The position numbers and the translations under genes are program-made. The notes beneath the pieces were generated by a model, which searched no databases, was not told where the DNA came from, and saw nothing but the letters and a program-made list of their open reading frames with translations. This document shows positions 1-8,359 of a DNA stretch of 64,000 bases, piece by piece. This DNA is from Pseudaminobacter soli (ex Li et al. 2025). Its GTDB lineage: Bacteria; Pseudomonadota; Alphaproteobacteria; Rhizobiales; Rhizobiaceae. The stretch is taken from the NCBI RefSeq assembly GCF_003012705.1, contig NZ_PXYL01000004.1:1-64000 (forward strand), given 5' to 3'. Every line of letters begins with the position of its first letter. Position 1 is the first letter of the stretch.

Positions 1-412
1 GCTTCTTGGGCATCTTGCGCACCCAGATCGGCGCCAGCGTGCAGTTCTCCAAAATCGTCAGATGCGGGAACAGGTTGAAGTGCTGGAACACCATGCCGAC
101 CTCGCGGCGCACCTCGTCGATCTTCTTGAGATCGTTGCTCAGCTCCTTGCCGTCGACGATGATCTTCCCCTTCTGGTGCTCCTCCAGCCGGTTGATGCAG
201 CGGATCATGGTCGACTTGCCCGAGCCGGACGGGCCGCAGACGACGATGCGCTCGCCGCGCATCACCCTGAGGTTGATGTCCTTCAGGACATGGAACTCGC
301 CATACCATTTGTGCATGCCGACGATGTCGACCGCCACGTCGGTGTCCGAGATGTGCATCTTGCCGGCGTCGACCCGGATCTCGTCAGCCCGGACTGCATT
401 TTCTGTGGCCAT
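1..412 (-). CDS. aapP: General L-amino acid ABC transporter, ATP-binding subunit (3' end outside window)
   Basis: Cytoplasmic ATPase that powers uptake of polar and other L-amino acids with AapQ, AapM and AapJ. Only the first 137 residues are present; the gene runs off the left edge. Visible are a Walker A loop GPSGSGKST at residues 60-68 and a Q-loop region VFQHFNLFPHLT around residue 110, both typical of polar amino-acid ABC ATPases. An N-terminal extension of about 25 residues precedes the first beta strand. ATG start at 412, 11 bp after the aapM stop, so it is the last gene of the aapJQMP operon. The Walker B and signature motifs lie outside the window. Confidence 0.93.
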   Translation of the reverse strand, partial: MATENAVRADEIRVDAGKMHISDTDVAVDIVGMHKWYGEFHVLKDINLRVMRGERIVVCGPSGSGKSTMIRCINRLEEHQKGKIIVDGKELSNDLKKIDEVRREVGMVFQHFNLFPHLTILENCTLAPIWVRKMPKK

Positions 413-423
413 CGGCCAATCCC

Positions 424-1581
424 CTATCGTTTATGACCGGTATCGAGCCGGCGTTCCATATAGATCGAATAGCGCGACATGCCGAAACAAAACAGCCAAA
501 AAATGAATCCGGCAAACACCAATCCAGTGATCGGCGTCTGCGGCGAAGCCCAATTGGCGTCGGAAAAGTTCTGGCGGACGATTCCGAGCAGGTCGAACAT
601 GCCGATGATGGCCACCAGGCTCGTGTCCTTGAACATTCCGATGAAGGTGTTGACGATACCCGGAATCACCAGCTTCAGCGCCTGTGGGAGGATGACGAGG
701 CCCGTCGTCTGCCAATAAGTCAGGCCGAGCGATGCGGCACCCTCATACTGCCCTTTCGGAATGGCCTGCAGACCGCCGCGCACCACTTCGGCCATGTAGG
801 CTGCTGCGAATATCGCAACGCCGATGAGCGCACGCAGGAACTTGTCGAAAGTCATGCCGGCCGGCAGGAACAGCGGGAACATGACGCTCGCCATGAACAG
901 CACCGTGACCAGCGGCACGCCGCGGATCGTCTCGATGAAGATCACGCAGACGAGCTTGATGACCGGCAGTTTCGAGCGCCGCCCCAGCGCCAGCAATATG
1001 CCGAAGGGCAGGGAAACGGAAATGCCCACGATCGACAGCACCAGCGTGACCATCAGGCCGCCCCAGCGCGCGGTCTCCACAAAGGGCAGGCCGAACACGC
1101 CGCCCACCAGCAGGGCGAAGGCAATAAAAGGAAACACGCCGAACAGCAGCACGGCATTGAGCAGCTTGCGGGGCACGCTGGGGATCAGCAATGGCACCAG
1201 CAGGGCCAGGAAGATCGCGCCGGCCAGCATCACCCGCCAGCGCTGGTCGATCGGGTACTGGCCGAACATGAACTGCTGGAACTTCGCTCCCACGAAGGCC
1301 CAGCAAGCGCCCGACCAGCCATCCGGCTGGATGCCGCCCTGCGCAACAGTCGCGCAATAGCTGCGGTCGGTGCCGGTCCACTGGGCGTTGATGAAAGCCC
1401 AATCGATCACCCTCGGCAGGATCATCGCCACAATGACGAGCCCGACCAGGGTCAGGATCGTATCGGGCACGGACGCGAACAGGTTCTTCCGCAGCCACGC
1501 CACCACGCCCTGTTCCTTCGATGGCGGCCGCTCGTCGGCAGCCATCTCGGTACGCGCATAAGCGAGATTCGTCTGCTCCAT
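424..1581 (-). CDS. aapM: General L-amino acid ABC transporter permease AapM
   Basis: Inner-membrane permease, 385 residues, one half of the AapQM channel. It starts with a hydrophilic leader of about 30 residues, has several membrane helices, and carries the BPD_transp_1 permease domain in its C-terminal half (about residues 175-375). The EAA loop that contacts the ATPase is visible as [18 protein letters not shown]. The start lies 4 bp after the aapQ stop, indicating co-translation. A periplasmic region with several Cys and Trp residues between the first helices is typical of AapM/BztC compared with shorter HisM-type permeases. The gene order and length match aapM of rhizobia. Confidence 0.93.
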   Translation of the reverse strand: MEQTNLAYARTEMAADERPPSKEQGVVAWLRKNLFASVPDTILTLVGLVIVAMILPRVIDWAFINAQWTGTDRSYCATVAQGGIQPDGWSGACWAFVGAKFQQFMFGQYPIDQRWRVMLAGAIFLALLVPLLIPSVPRKLLNAVLLFGVFPFIAFALLVGGVFGLPFVETARWGGLMVTLVLSIVGISVSLPFGILLALGRRSKLPVIKLVCVIFIETIRGVPLVTVLFMASVMFPLFLPAGMTFDKFLRALIGVAIFAAAYMAEVVRGGLQAIPKGQYEGAASLGLTYWQTTGLVILPQALKLVIPGIVNTFIGMFKDTSLVAIIGMFDLLGIVRQNFSDANWASPQTPITGLVFAGFIFWLFCFGMSRYSIYMERRLDTGHKR

Positions 1582-1585
1582 GGAC

Positions 1586-2776
1586 CTACCTCTCCACCAG
1601 CGCCATCTTGGCGTTGAACCAGTTCATGAAGCCGGACATCACCAGGCTGAGCCCGAGATAGACCACCATCCAGATCGCGACGATCTCGATCGCATGGCCG
1701 CTCTGGTTGAGGATCGTACCGCCGATATGCACCAGATCCGGATAGCCGATGGCGATTGCCAACGACGAGTTCTTGGTCAGGTTGAGATACTGGCTGGTGA
1801 GCGGCGGTATGACGATGCGCAGCGCCTGTGGAACCACCACCAAACGCAGCGTCGGACGCCGCCGCAGGCCGAGCGCATAAGCTGCCTCCGTCTGCCCCTT
1901 GTTCACCCCCAATATGCCCGCCCGCACGATCTCGGCGATGAAGGCGGCGGTGTAGAAGGACAGCGCCAGATAGAGCGACAGGAACTCGGGCCTGATCTGG
2001 GTGCCGCCGAGCAGGTTGAAGGTGGATTTCTTCGGGAACTCGAAGGTCAGCGGAAAGCCTGCTGCCACGAAGGCGAGCAGCGGCAATCCGACCAGCAGCG
2101 CCACCGACGTCCAGAACACCGGAAACTGCTCGCCCGTCGCCGCCTGCCGTTGATGCGCGCGTCTGGCGACGAACCAGCACAGCCCGACCGCCAGCAGGAA
2201 AGCCACCGGGATCAGCCAGGCGCCCTCGCCCCAAATGGGAGCCGGCAGGAAGAAGCCGCGATTGTTGAGCCACGCGCCGAAGGGCAGAGCGATGCTTTCC
2301 CGCGGCTGGGGCAGCGCCGACAGCACGCCGAGATACCAGAAGAAGATGACCAGCAGCGGCGGGATGTTGCGGAAGATCTCGACATAGACCATGCAGATCT
2401 TGCGGATCAGCCAGTTTTCCGAAAGCCGCCCGACGCCGACGAGGAACCCAATGATCGAGGCCGTGATAATGCCGGTCACCGCCACGACGGCGGTGTTGAC
2501 CAGCCCCACCACCAGCGCCCACTTGTAGGTGTCGTTGGACGAGTAACTGATCAGCGTCTCGCTGATGTCGAAGCCGGCCCGACTGTTGAGGAAGCCGAAA
2601 CCGGAAGTAATGTTCGAGCGTCGCAGGTTATCGACGGTGTTGCCGAATATCCAGTAGACGAAGGCTACCAGCAAGACGAACAGGACGGCCTGATAGATCA
2701 ACCCGCGGATTCGCGGGTCATTGATAAAAGACGCGCCTGCCCCGCTGGCATCGCGAGGCATTTCTTGCGAAACCAT
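1586..2776 (-). CDS. aapQ: General L-amino acid ABC transporter permease AapQ
   Basis: Inner-membrane permease of 396 residues that pairs with AapM. The N-terminal region has a membrane helix after residue 25. The permease domain is split by a long periplasmic insertion, as in AapQ/BztB, and the EAA motif [18 protein letters not shown] lies in the C-terminal third. The ATG at 2776 is preceded by a GGAGA ribosome site. The upstream neighbour aapJ ends 65 bp away; that gap holds a GC-rich stem-loop that may lower expression of the membrane genes relative to the binding protein. Confidence 0.93.
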   Translation of the reverse strand: MVSQEMPRDASGAGASFINDPRIRGLIYQAVLFVLLVAFVYWIFGNTVDNLRRSNITSGFGFLNSRAGFDISETLISYSSNDTYKWALVVGLVNTAVVAVTGIITASIIGFLVGVGRLSENWLIRKICMVYVEIFRNIPPLLVIFFWYLGVLSALPQPRESIALPFGAWLNNRGFFLPAPIWGEGAWLIPVAFLLAVGLCWFVARRAHQRQAATGEQFPVFWTSVALLVGLPLLAFVAAGFPLTFEFPKKSTFNLLGGTQIRPEFLSLYLALSFYTAAFIAEIVRAGILGVNKGQTEAAYALGLRRRPTLRLVVVPQALRIVIPPLTSQYLNLTKNSSLAIAIGYPDLVHIGGTILNQSGHAIEIVAIWMVVYLGLSLVMSGFMNWFNAKMALVER

Positions 2777-2803
2777 GGTGTCTCCTTTGCACGGAGAACA
2801 AGC

Positions 2804-2824
2804 GGGAGGCGCCAGGCGCCCCCC
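2804..2824 (-). terminator. GC-rich stem-loop between aapJ and aapQ
   Basis: The aapJ-aapQ gap contains two GGCGCC blocks separated by one base and flanked by G-rich and C-rich arms, able to fold into a GC stem. There is no long U-run. Stem-loops here in binding-protein operons usually stabilise the upstream message or cause partial termination, so the solute-binding protein is made in excess. That role is inferred. Confidence 0.4.
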
Positions 2825-2841
2825 TTTAATCTAGCGCATCC

Positions 2842-3879
2842 TCAACGGATGGGCATGGCGTATTGCAGACCGCCTTTGGTCCATAGTGCGTTCAGGCCGC
2901 GCGCGATCTTCAGCGGGCTGCCGGCGCCGATGTTGCGGTCGAAGATCTCGCCATAATTGCCGACGCCCTTGATGATCTTGACCACCCAGTCATTGTCGAG
3001 GCCCAGACCGGTGCCCAGCGTGGTGCCGGCCTCGGCGCCCAGCACGCGCTGGATGTCGGGGTTCTTCGAGCTCTTCATCTCGTCGACATTGGCCTGGGTG
3101 ATGCCATACTCCTCGGCCAGGACCAGGGCGTTGTACGTCCACTTGACGACGTTGAACCACTTGTCGTCGCCCTGACGGACGGCGGGCGCAAGCGGCTCCT
3201 TGGAGATGATCTCGGGCAGGACGATGTGATCGTCGGGCGAAGCGAGGGTCAGGCGGATCGAGTAGAGGCCGGACTGGTCGGTGGTGTAGGCGTCGCAACG
3301 GCCCGAATCATAGGCCGCGTTCGCTTCCTCCAGCTTCTCGAACACCACGGGGTTGTATTCGAGGTTGTTGGCCTTGAAGTAGTCAGCGAGGTTGAGCTCG
3401 GTGGTGGTGCCGCTCTGCACGCAGACCGAAGCGCCCGAGAGCTGCAGCGCCGAGGTGACGCCCGGCAGCTTCTTGGCGTTGATCATGAAGCCCTGGCCGT
3501 CATAGTAGTTGACGCCGACGAAGGTGAGGCCGAGCGCGGTATCGCGGCCGAGCGTCCAGGTGGTGTTGCGGGCCAGAAGGTCGATCTCACCCGACTGCAG
3601 CGCCGTGAAGCGCTCCTTGGCGTTGGTAGGCGTGAACTTGACCTTGGACGGGTCGCCGAAGATAGCCGACGCGACAGCGCGGCAGAAATCGACGTCGAAA
3701 CCCTTCCATTCGCCCTTGTCATCCGGCGCAGAGAAGCCGGCCAGGCCGGTGTTGACGCCGCACTGCACGAAACCCTTGGCCTTCACATCGCTCAGCGTAT
3801 CCGCGGATGAAACCGAAGCGGCCGAGGCCGCCAGTCCCAGAACAGCGGCGCCCAAGATGGCTTTCACGTGATTTTTCAT
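2842..3879 (-). CDS. aapJ: General L-amino acid ABC transporter substrate-binding protein AapJ
   Basis: Periplasmic amino-acid-binding protein, 345 residues. It has a signal peptide of about 26 residues (basic start MKNH, Ala-rich core, cleavage near VSSA-DT). The SBP_bac_3 fold follows, with motifs VQCGVNTGLAGFSAPD, GFDVDFCRAVASAIFG and LQSGEIDLLARNTTWT, characteristic of the AapJ/BztA group. First gene of the aapJQMP operon. Its promoter must lie in the 379-bp divergent gap shared with metC. Confidence 0.95.
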   Translation of the reverse strand: MKNHVKAILGAAVLGLAASAASVSSADTLSDVKAKGFVQCGVNTGLAGFSAPDDKGEWKGFDVDFCRAVASAIFGDPSKVKFTPTNAKERFTALQSGEIDLLARNTTWTLGRDTALGLTFVGVNYYDGQGFMINAKKLPGVTSALQLSGASVCVQSGTTTELNLADYFKANNLEYNPVVFEKLEEANAAYDSGRCDAYTTDQSGLYSIRLTLASPDDHIVLPEIISKEPLAPAVRQGDDKWFNVVKWTYNALVLAEEYGITQANVDEMKSSKNPDIQRVLGAEAGTTLGTGLGLDNDWVVKIIKGVGNYGEIFDRNIGAGSPLKIARGLNALWTKGGLQYAMPIR

Positions 3880-4258
3880 TCCCGCTTACCCTCTTTGATT
3901 TGTTCTTGTTCCCCGCGAGAAAGCGTCAGCACCGTTCCGGCCCACTTCCTGGAACGTCATCGCACACAACTTGCGCTTGCTGTGCTCCCATTCACGAATT
4001 TGCATCGAAAGCGATATTTGCTGCTAGGTCAAGTGTGATGGCTCAGCGCTGCGGAAATTGGAAAAATGCGCGCGATAAGAGCGCCTTGCGACTCTAGTTA
4101 CAGGGCGTCCGTACTTTCCCGGGAGGAAAGTTTTCCGGCTATCTTTCTCCCGCTGGCACCGGCTAGGGCCGCTGGCGCAAAAGACTCCCGCTTTTCCTGG
4201 ATTGCGCTGCAAGGTTCACGGCCTTATGCCTGTGCCGCTCTCATTAAAGCAGGACGAC
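3880..4258. promoter_or_regulatory. Divergent intergenic region aapJ / metC
   Basis: No convincing gene is present. The region must hold the promoters for aapJ (minus) and metC (plus). A clear inverted repeat lies at 4113-4131 (ACTTTCC, 5-bp spacer, GGAAAGT), a candidate operator or hairpin in the metC leader. I looked for a SAM-II-type riboswitch, often found before methionine genes in this group, and could not recognise one. Confidence 0.4.
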
Positions 4259-5431
4259 ATGGCCAAGCGAGATTTCACCAATACGGGTATCCACACGCGG
4301 CTTGCCCACGCAGGGAACGATCCGCACGACTACCACGGTTTCGTCAATCCGCCTGTGGTGCACGCCTCCACGGTGCTGTTCCCCAATGCGGCCACCATGG
4401 CGAGCCGCGCGCAGAAATACACCTACGGCACACGCGGTACACCGACCACCGACGCGCTTGCTCAGGCGATCGACGCCCTTGAAGGCTCGGCCGGCACCAT
4501 CATCGTGCCGTCGGGCCTGGCGGCCGTCACCGTGCCCCTGCTCGCCTTCCTGGCGGCGGGCGACCATGTGCTGATCGTCGATTCCGTCTATGCGCCGACG
4601 CGCCACTTCGCCAACACCATGCTGAAGCGGCTGGGTGTCGAGATCGAATATTACGATCCGCATGTCGGCGCCGGCATATCTGCGCTGATGAAGCCTAACA
4701 CCAAGGTCGTCTTCACCGAATCGCCCGCCTCGAACACCTTCGAGGTCCAGGACATTCCCGCGATTTCCAAGGCGGCGCACGCCGGCGGCGCCATCGTGAT
4801 GATGGACAACACCTGGGCAACGCCGCTCTATTTCAAGCCGCTCGACCATGGCGTCGACATCTCCATCCATGCGGCGACGAAATATCCGGCCGGCCATTCG
4901 GACGTGCTGCTCGGCACGGTCTCGGCCAACGCCGCCTGCTGGGAGCGCCTGCACGAAGGTTTCCTCACGCTCGGTACCTGCGCGGCGCCCGACGACGTCT
5001 ACCAGGTGCTGCGCGGCTTGCGCACCATGGGCGTGCGGCTGGAACGCCATGAGCAGAGCACGCTCGAAATCGCCCGCTGGCTCGAAACCCAGCCGGGCGT
5101 GGCGCGCGTGCTGCATCCGGGCCTCGAAAGCCATCCCGACCATCGGCTCTGGAAGCGCGACTTTTCCGGCTCCAGCGGCATCTTCTCCGTCGTCCTTCAA
5201 GGCGGCGGCCAGAAGGAGGCGCATGCCTTCCTCGACGCGCTTGAGATTTTTGGCCTCGGCTATTCCTGGGGCGGCTATGAGAGCCTCGCCGTGCACGTCT
5301 ATCTGGGCGACCGCGTCGTGGCGAAGGGCCCCTATGAGGGTCCGCTCATCCGGCTGCAGATCGGCCTCGAAAACGTTGAGGACATCAAGGCCGACATCGC
5401 CCGCGGGCTCAAGGCAGCGCGCGAAGCGTAA
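4259..5431 (+). CDS. metC: Cystathionine beta-lyase (PLP-dependent Cys/Met metabolism enzyme)
   Basis: PLP enzyme of 390 residues that cleaves cystathionine to homocysteine, pyruvate and ammonia in methionine synthesis. The Cys/Met_Meta_PP fold is clear: YTYGTRGTPTTDAL near residue 55, PSGLAAV near 84, DNTWATPLYF near 183, and the PLP lysine K208 in the motif ATKYPAGHSD. An in-frame upstream start exists at 4202, but the ATG at 4259 has an AGGA site 6 bp before it and gives the usual family length. The family also contains cystathionine gamma-lyases and desulfhydrases. The motif set and length fit the MetC group best. Cytoplasmic; monocistronic or followed by the receptor-like gene. Confidence 0.88.
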   Translation: MAKRDFTNTGIHTRLAHAGNDPHDYHGFVNPPVVHASTVLFPNAATMASRAQKYTYGTRGTPTTDALAQAIDALEGSAGTIIVPSGLAAVTVPLLAFLAAGDHVLIVDSVYAPTRHFANTMLKRLGVEIEYYDPHVGAGISALMKPNTKVVFTESPASNTFEVQDIPAISKAAHAGGAIVMMDNTWATPLYFKPLDHGVDISIHAATKYPAGHSDVLLGTVSANAACWERLHEGFLTLGTCAAPDDVYQVLRGLRTMGVRLERHEQSTLEIARWLETQPGVARVLHPGLESHPDHRLWKRDFSGSSGIFSVVLQGGGQKEAHAFLDALEIFGLGYSWGGYESLAVHVYLGDRVVAKGPYEGPLIRLQIGLENVEDIKADIARGLKAAREA

Positions 5432-5453
5432 CCGCGAACGCGTTCGACACCGT

Positions 5454-5479
5454 AGGTGCCGCTGCAGCAAGCGGCACCT
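5454..5479 (+). terminator. Stem-loop after metC
   Basis: Perfect 10-bp inverted repeat AGGTGCCGCT / AGCGGCACCT with a 6-nt loop, 22 bp after the metC stop. It is followed by CCC rather than a T-run, so it is a weak or factor-assisted terminator, or an mRNA stabilising hairpin. It lies between metC and the GluR0-like gene and could separate their expression. Confidence 0.5.
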
Positions 5480-5558
5480 CCCAATGCGCCAGATCAAGAC
5501 AATCGTAAGCTTTGTCTGCAACAATATCGCCGTTTCGGTAACTATCGGCGACTCGAAC

Positions 5559-6659
5559 ATGTGGCCACCGCGCTCTCAACCGCTGGCCGGTCTGGCCGTT
5601 TTCTTCATTCTGATCTTGTGCCTTCTCGCCGGAGGCGCACGCGCCGAAGAAACCGCTGAGCCCCGCCTGGTCAATGTCGGGGTCTATGTCAGCCCGCCCT
5701 TCGTGGTCAGCCAGAGCGACGGCTACTCCGGCATGGCGATCGACCTGTGGGAGAAGGTGGCCGGCAGGCTCAAGGTGGTCTCCGATTACCGCCAGTTCCA
5801 GAACTATGGCGAGCTCGTGGATGCGGTTTCGAAAGGCGCCGTCGATGTCGCGGTCACCAATCTGACCATCACGGAAAGCCGCGCCAAAATCGTCGACTTC
5901 ACCCATCCGTGGTTCGATGCCGGCCTTCGCATCATGGTTCCGGACAATGACGGAACCAGCCCCTCGGAGGTGTTCGGCAGGCTGGCGGATTCGGGTCATC
6001 TCAGGACCTATGCCTGGATTGCCGTCTGCATATTCCTGGCCACGATGTTCATGACCCTGTTCGACCGCCGGTTCGACATGGACTTTCCCACCAAATGGCG
6101 CGACGGACTGGCCGAGAGCTTCTACCACGTGATGTCGATAGCGACCTCGGGCAAGACCAACCGCAGGAACCTGTTCGGCTGGCTGGGCCGGGCCTGGCAG
6201 GCCATGTGGATGGTGTGCGGCATCGCGATAATCGCCTACCTCACCTCGTCCATAGCCAGCGTGATGACCGTCGCCGAGCTCAGCAATGAGATCAACAGCC
6301 TTGCGGACCTTCGCGGCAAGGTCGTCGGCGTGCGGGCCGGCAGCGTGTCCGAAGCCTATGTGAAGAAACTCTACATCACCACCAAGCCTTACGATCACAT
6401 CGACGAAGCCGCCGCGGCGCTGGCCCGCGACGAGGTGGACGCGGTGGTCGCCGACAGCCCCGTCCTCGAATATTTCGTCTTCACGCATCCGGACATGCAT
6501 CTCAAGGTGATCGGCAACACCTTCCAGCCGGACAAATACGGCTTCGCCTTCACCGTCGGCAGCCCCCTCACCCGGCCGGCCTCCATCGCCGTCCTCGCCG
6601 CGCAGGAACGCGGCGATCTGGAGGCCATCAGGTCGCGCTATTTCGGCTTTGCGCCCTGA
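5559..6659 (+). CDS. GluR0-like ionotropic glutamate receptor (ligand-gated ion channel with SBP_bac_3 lobes)
   Basis: 366-residue envelope protein with the order of a prokaryotic ionotropic glutamate receptor. Signal peptide 1-29; ligand lobe S1 about 35-130 (ITESRAKIVDFTHPW holds the arginine, R108, that in this fold binds the amino-acid carboxylate); membrane helix M1 about 150-168; a re-entrant pore segment about 183-200; helix M2 about 209-236 with YLTSSIASVMTV, which resembles the SYTANLAAF gate of animal receptors; then lobe S2 about 243-361 with DSPVLEYF. Simple binding proteins lack the two helices. The K+ filter TVGYGD of cyanobacterial GluR0 is absent; the pore reads SIATSGKT. The ATG at 5559 gives the cleanest signal peptide; an in-frame ATG at 5484 is possible. 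Ligand unknown, probably an amino acid. Confidence 0.82.
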   Translation: MWPPRSQPLAGLAVFFILILCLLAGGARAEETAEPRLVNVGVYVSPPFVVSQSDGYSGMAIDLWEKVAGRLKVVSDYRQFQNYGELVDAVSKGAVDVAVTNLTITESRAKIVDFTHPWFDAGLRIMVPDNDGTSPSEVFGRLADSGHLRTYAWIAVCIFLATMFMTLFDRRFDMDFPTKWRDGLAESFYHVMSIATSGKTNRRNLFGWLGRAWQAMWMVCGIAIIAYLTSSIASVMTVAELSNEINSLADLRGKVVGVRAGSVSEAYVKKLYITTKPYDHIDEAAAALARDEVDAVVADSPVLEYFVFTHPDMHLKVIGNTFQPDKYGFAFTVGSPLTRPASIAVLAAQERGDLEAIRSRYFGFAP

Positions 6660-6679
6660 CCACAGGAGGACAGGACGGC

Positions 6680-6967
6680 GATCCGCCTGCCCCCTGGATC
6701 GATGAGGGCGCGGATGGCCCAGAACTCTACCGCTATTTTGTAGCCGAACTCGGCAAACTTGGCCTCGCCTACACTCACGTCATTCACAACGGCGATGAGC
6801 GGGGGCCAGGCCATCCACGCGACCAGATCGGCGCCGACTTGGCCTCGGGATTGGCCGACCTGGAGGCCCGTGGGCACCAATGCGCCGATGAACAAGGCGG
6901 ACTGACCTTCTTCGGCGGCGACGCGCGAGGTTACACCGACTATCCAGTGCTTGCCCCGCGGCCGCCT
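6680..6967 (+). pseudogene. Old yellow enzyme (NemA-like) remnant
   Basis: One plus-strand frame (codon starts at 6680, 6683 and so on) shows blocks typical of the C-terminal half of old yellow enzyme flavin oxidoreductases: LYRYFVAELGKLGLAYTHV at about 6725-6781, RDQIGADLASGLADLEA at about 6818-6868 and LTFFGGDARGYTDYPVL at about 6902-6952. The flavin-barrel N-terminus is absent, and the sequence between the blocks is much shorter than in intact enzymes (about 360 residues), so internal segments are deleted. No start codon or ribosome site serves it. It is best read as a decayed gene fragment between the receptor and the YCII gene. Confidence 0.72.
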
Positions 6968-7093
6968 AACGCGCGCGAACTTCCCGTCCTCACCCAAAAT
7001 CCTTGGACGACTCGTCGGAACCCAGCCTGTCCGTTCGTTCATACATCGAAGGCAGTGCGACCGGCACGCCCGAAGACCATTACAGGAGAAGCC

Positions 7094-7435
7094 ATGACGC
7101 GGTACTTGGTTGCTATTCATCACCCCGACGACTACGACCCGTCCGCCGCGGAGGAAGAAGCGATGTCCCGCGACATCGACGCGCTCAACGACGAGATGAA
7201 GGTTGCCGGCGTCAGGATTTTCGTCGGCGGCCTGCGCCCGGCAAGCAGTGCGACTGCGCTGCGGGCGCAGCCCAATGGTGAGGTGATTGTCACCGACGGG
7301 CCGTACCTGGAGACCAAGGAACATGTGGGCGGTTTTTGGGTACTGGAAGTCGCGGACCTGGACGCGGCTCTGGCGTGGGGGCGCAAGGCCGCCGTCGCCT
7401 GTCGGGCTCCGGTCGAAGTGCGCCCACTTTACTGA
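7094..7435 (+). CDS. YCII-related (DGPF) domain protein
   Basis: Small cytoplasmic protein of 113 residues made of one YCII/DGPF fold. Seen are MTRYLVAIHHPDDYD, a glycine-rich middle (VRIFVGGLRP), the family hallmark VTDGPYLETKEHVGGFWVLE around residues 65-85, and a terminal EVRPLY. Such proteins form ferredoxin-like dimers and are often encoded next to ECF sigma factors, but no such partner is here. The ATG at 7094 has AGGAGA 5 bp before it; the open frame upstream belongs to the old-yellow-enzyme remnant and was not used as a start. Biochemical role unknown. Confidence 0.85.
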   Translation: MTRYLVAIHHPDDYDPSAAEEEAMSRDIDALNDEMKVAGVRIFVGGLRPASSATALRAQPNGEVIVTDGPYLETKEHVGGFWVLEVADLDAALAWGRKAAVACRAPVEVRPLY

Positions 7436-7493
7436 CCGGAGCAACTGTCGGGGCACGTGCCGTTCGTGCGTCCTCGCCGAGCACCCAATAGAG

Positions 7494-7522
7494 AAACCCG
7501 CCCCGGAGACCGGGGCGGGTTT
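7494..7522. terminator. Bidirectional rho-independent terminator
   Basis: Perfect inverted repeat AAACCCGCCCCGG, loop AGA, CCGGGGCGGGTTT. It can terminate the YCII transcript on plus and the transcript through the Gly-rich gene and barrel remnant on minus. Confidence 0.85.
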
Positions 7523-7533
7523 AGTCACTGAAG

Positions 7534-7643
7534 TCACATGCGGACCATGCCGCCGAAACCGTGGAGCCTATAGTTTACGCCGAAACGCATGGAGTTGGCG
7601 CCACGGTCGACTTTTGTGCGACGGCCATCCGCTGCGGCGCAAT
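7534..7643 (-). pseudogene. Possible outer-membrane beta-barrel C-terminal remnant
   Basis: Just downstream of the Gly-rich gene, another minus-strand frame ends with NSMRFGVNYRLHGFGGM followed by a stop and a terminator. The pattern NSxRFGVNY resembles the last beta strand of rhizobial Omp25/Omp31-type proteins. No barrel lies upstream in that frame; upstream it runs into the antisense-like reading of the Gly-rich gene. It may be the surviving 3' end of a deleted porin gene with its terminator. Weak evidence, about 10 diagnostic residues. Confidence 0.35.
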
Positions 7644-8347
7644 CAATATCCCTGGTAGTATCCCGGATAGCAGGCGCCATAGTAGCCGTAGGTATAGGGG
7701 TTGCAGTAGGAATACGGCACGCCAAAACCATACCAGCCCCAGCCGTAGTCGCTATTGTCGAAGCCGCCGCCTCCTTGATTATTGAAGCGGTTATTGAAGA
7801 AGTGCCGATTATGGGAGAAGCGGCCATCATGGCGTTCACCGTGGTGGCCACGAGAGCCTTCGCCGTGGAAGCCTCCCATGCCACTGAAGCCACCACCAAA
7901 GCCGTGATCACCGCCACCGAAGCCGCCGCCGCGTCCGCCACTAAAGCCGCCTCCGCCAAAGCCGTGACCGCCGCCACCGAAGCTACCGCCACCATAGCCG
8001 CCGCCGCCACCAAAGCCTCCGTGACCGCCTCCACCGCCGCCAAAGCCGCCTCCGCCGCCGTGACCGCCGCCGCCACCGCCGCCAAAGCCGCCACCCCCGC
8101 CGCCACCACCACCGTGGACAAACTGCAGGCCGCTGCCCAAGCTGTCAGCGGACTTGCGCACCAGAACGGCTGGTTCAAATTTGCCCTGGCAGGCCGCCGC
8201 GGCGCAGGAACTATTCCACGTCTGGCCATCTGCTACGGGCTCTAAGGAATGTGAGTTGGAGATGCTGTCTGCAAAAGCAGAAGTGCCGATGAGCGCTCCA
8301 ATGCCCAGCAATCCCGAACAAGCGAGTGTTGAGAGGTAGTGTCTCAT
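7643..8347 (-). CDS. Secreted glycine-rich repeat protein
   Basis: 234 residues. Signal peptide (MRHYLSTLACSGLLGIGAL.. ending SAFA), then about 45 ordinary residues including two Cys pairs, then a low-complexity block from about residue 78 of Gly runs broken by F, H, Y and S (units such as GGGGFGGG and GGGHGG), a His/Arg/Phe/Asn-rich stretch, and a Tyr/Gly/Cys tail (YGYYGACYPGYYQGY). The ATG at 8347 has GGAG 6 bp upstream; an in-frame TTG at 8359 is less likely. No enzyme motif. Comparable Gly-rich exported proteins occur in rhizobia with unknown, possibly surface-coating or metal-binding roles. The mirrored Ala/Thr-rich plus-strand frame is a codon shadow. Confidence 0.75.
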   Translation of the reverse strand: MRHYLSTLACSGLLGIGALIGTSAFADSISNSHSLEPVADGQTWNSSCAAAACQGKFEPAVLVRKSADSLGSGLQFVHGGGGGGGGGFGGGGGGGHGGGGGFGGGGGGHGGFGGGGGYGGGSFGGGGHGFGGGGFSGGRGGGFGGGDHGFGGGFSGMGGFHGEGSRGHHGERHDGRFSHNRHFFNNRFNNQGGGGFDNSDYGWGWYGFGVPYSYCNPYTYGYYGACYPGYYQGY

Positions 8348-8359
8348 TGTCTTCTCCAA

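Noticed and set aside
1580-2956. Plus-strand 458-codon open frame
   Set aside because: Antisense to aapQ and aapJ; composition rich in Arg/His/Gln as expected for a shadow frame.
3880-4258. SAM-II or other riboswitch before metC
   Set aside because: I could not align the leader to any remembered riboswitch core; only a short inverted repeat is present.
7589-8245. Plus-strand Ala/Thr-rich 218-codon frame
   Set aside because: It is the complement of Gly codons (GGC/GCC) in the Gly-rich gene; low complexity and no ribosome site.
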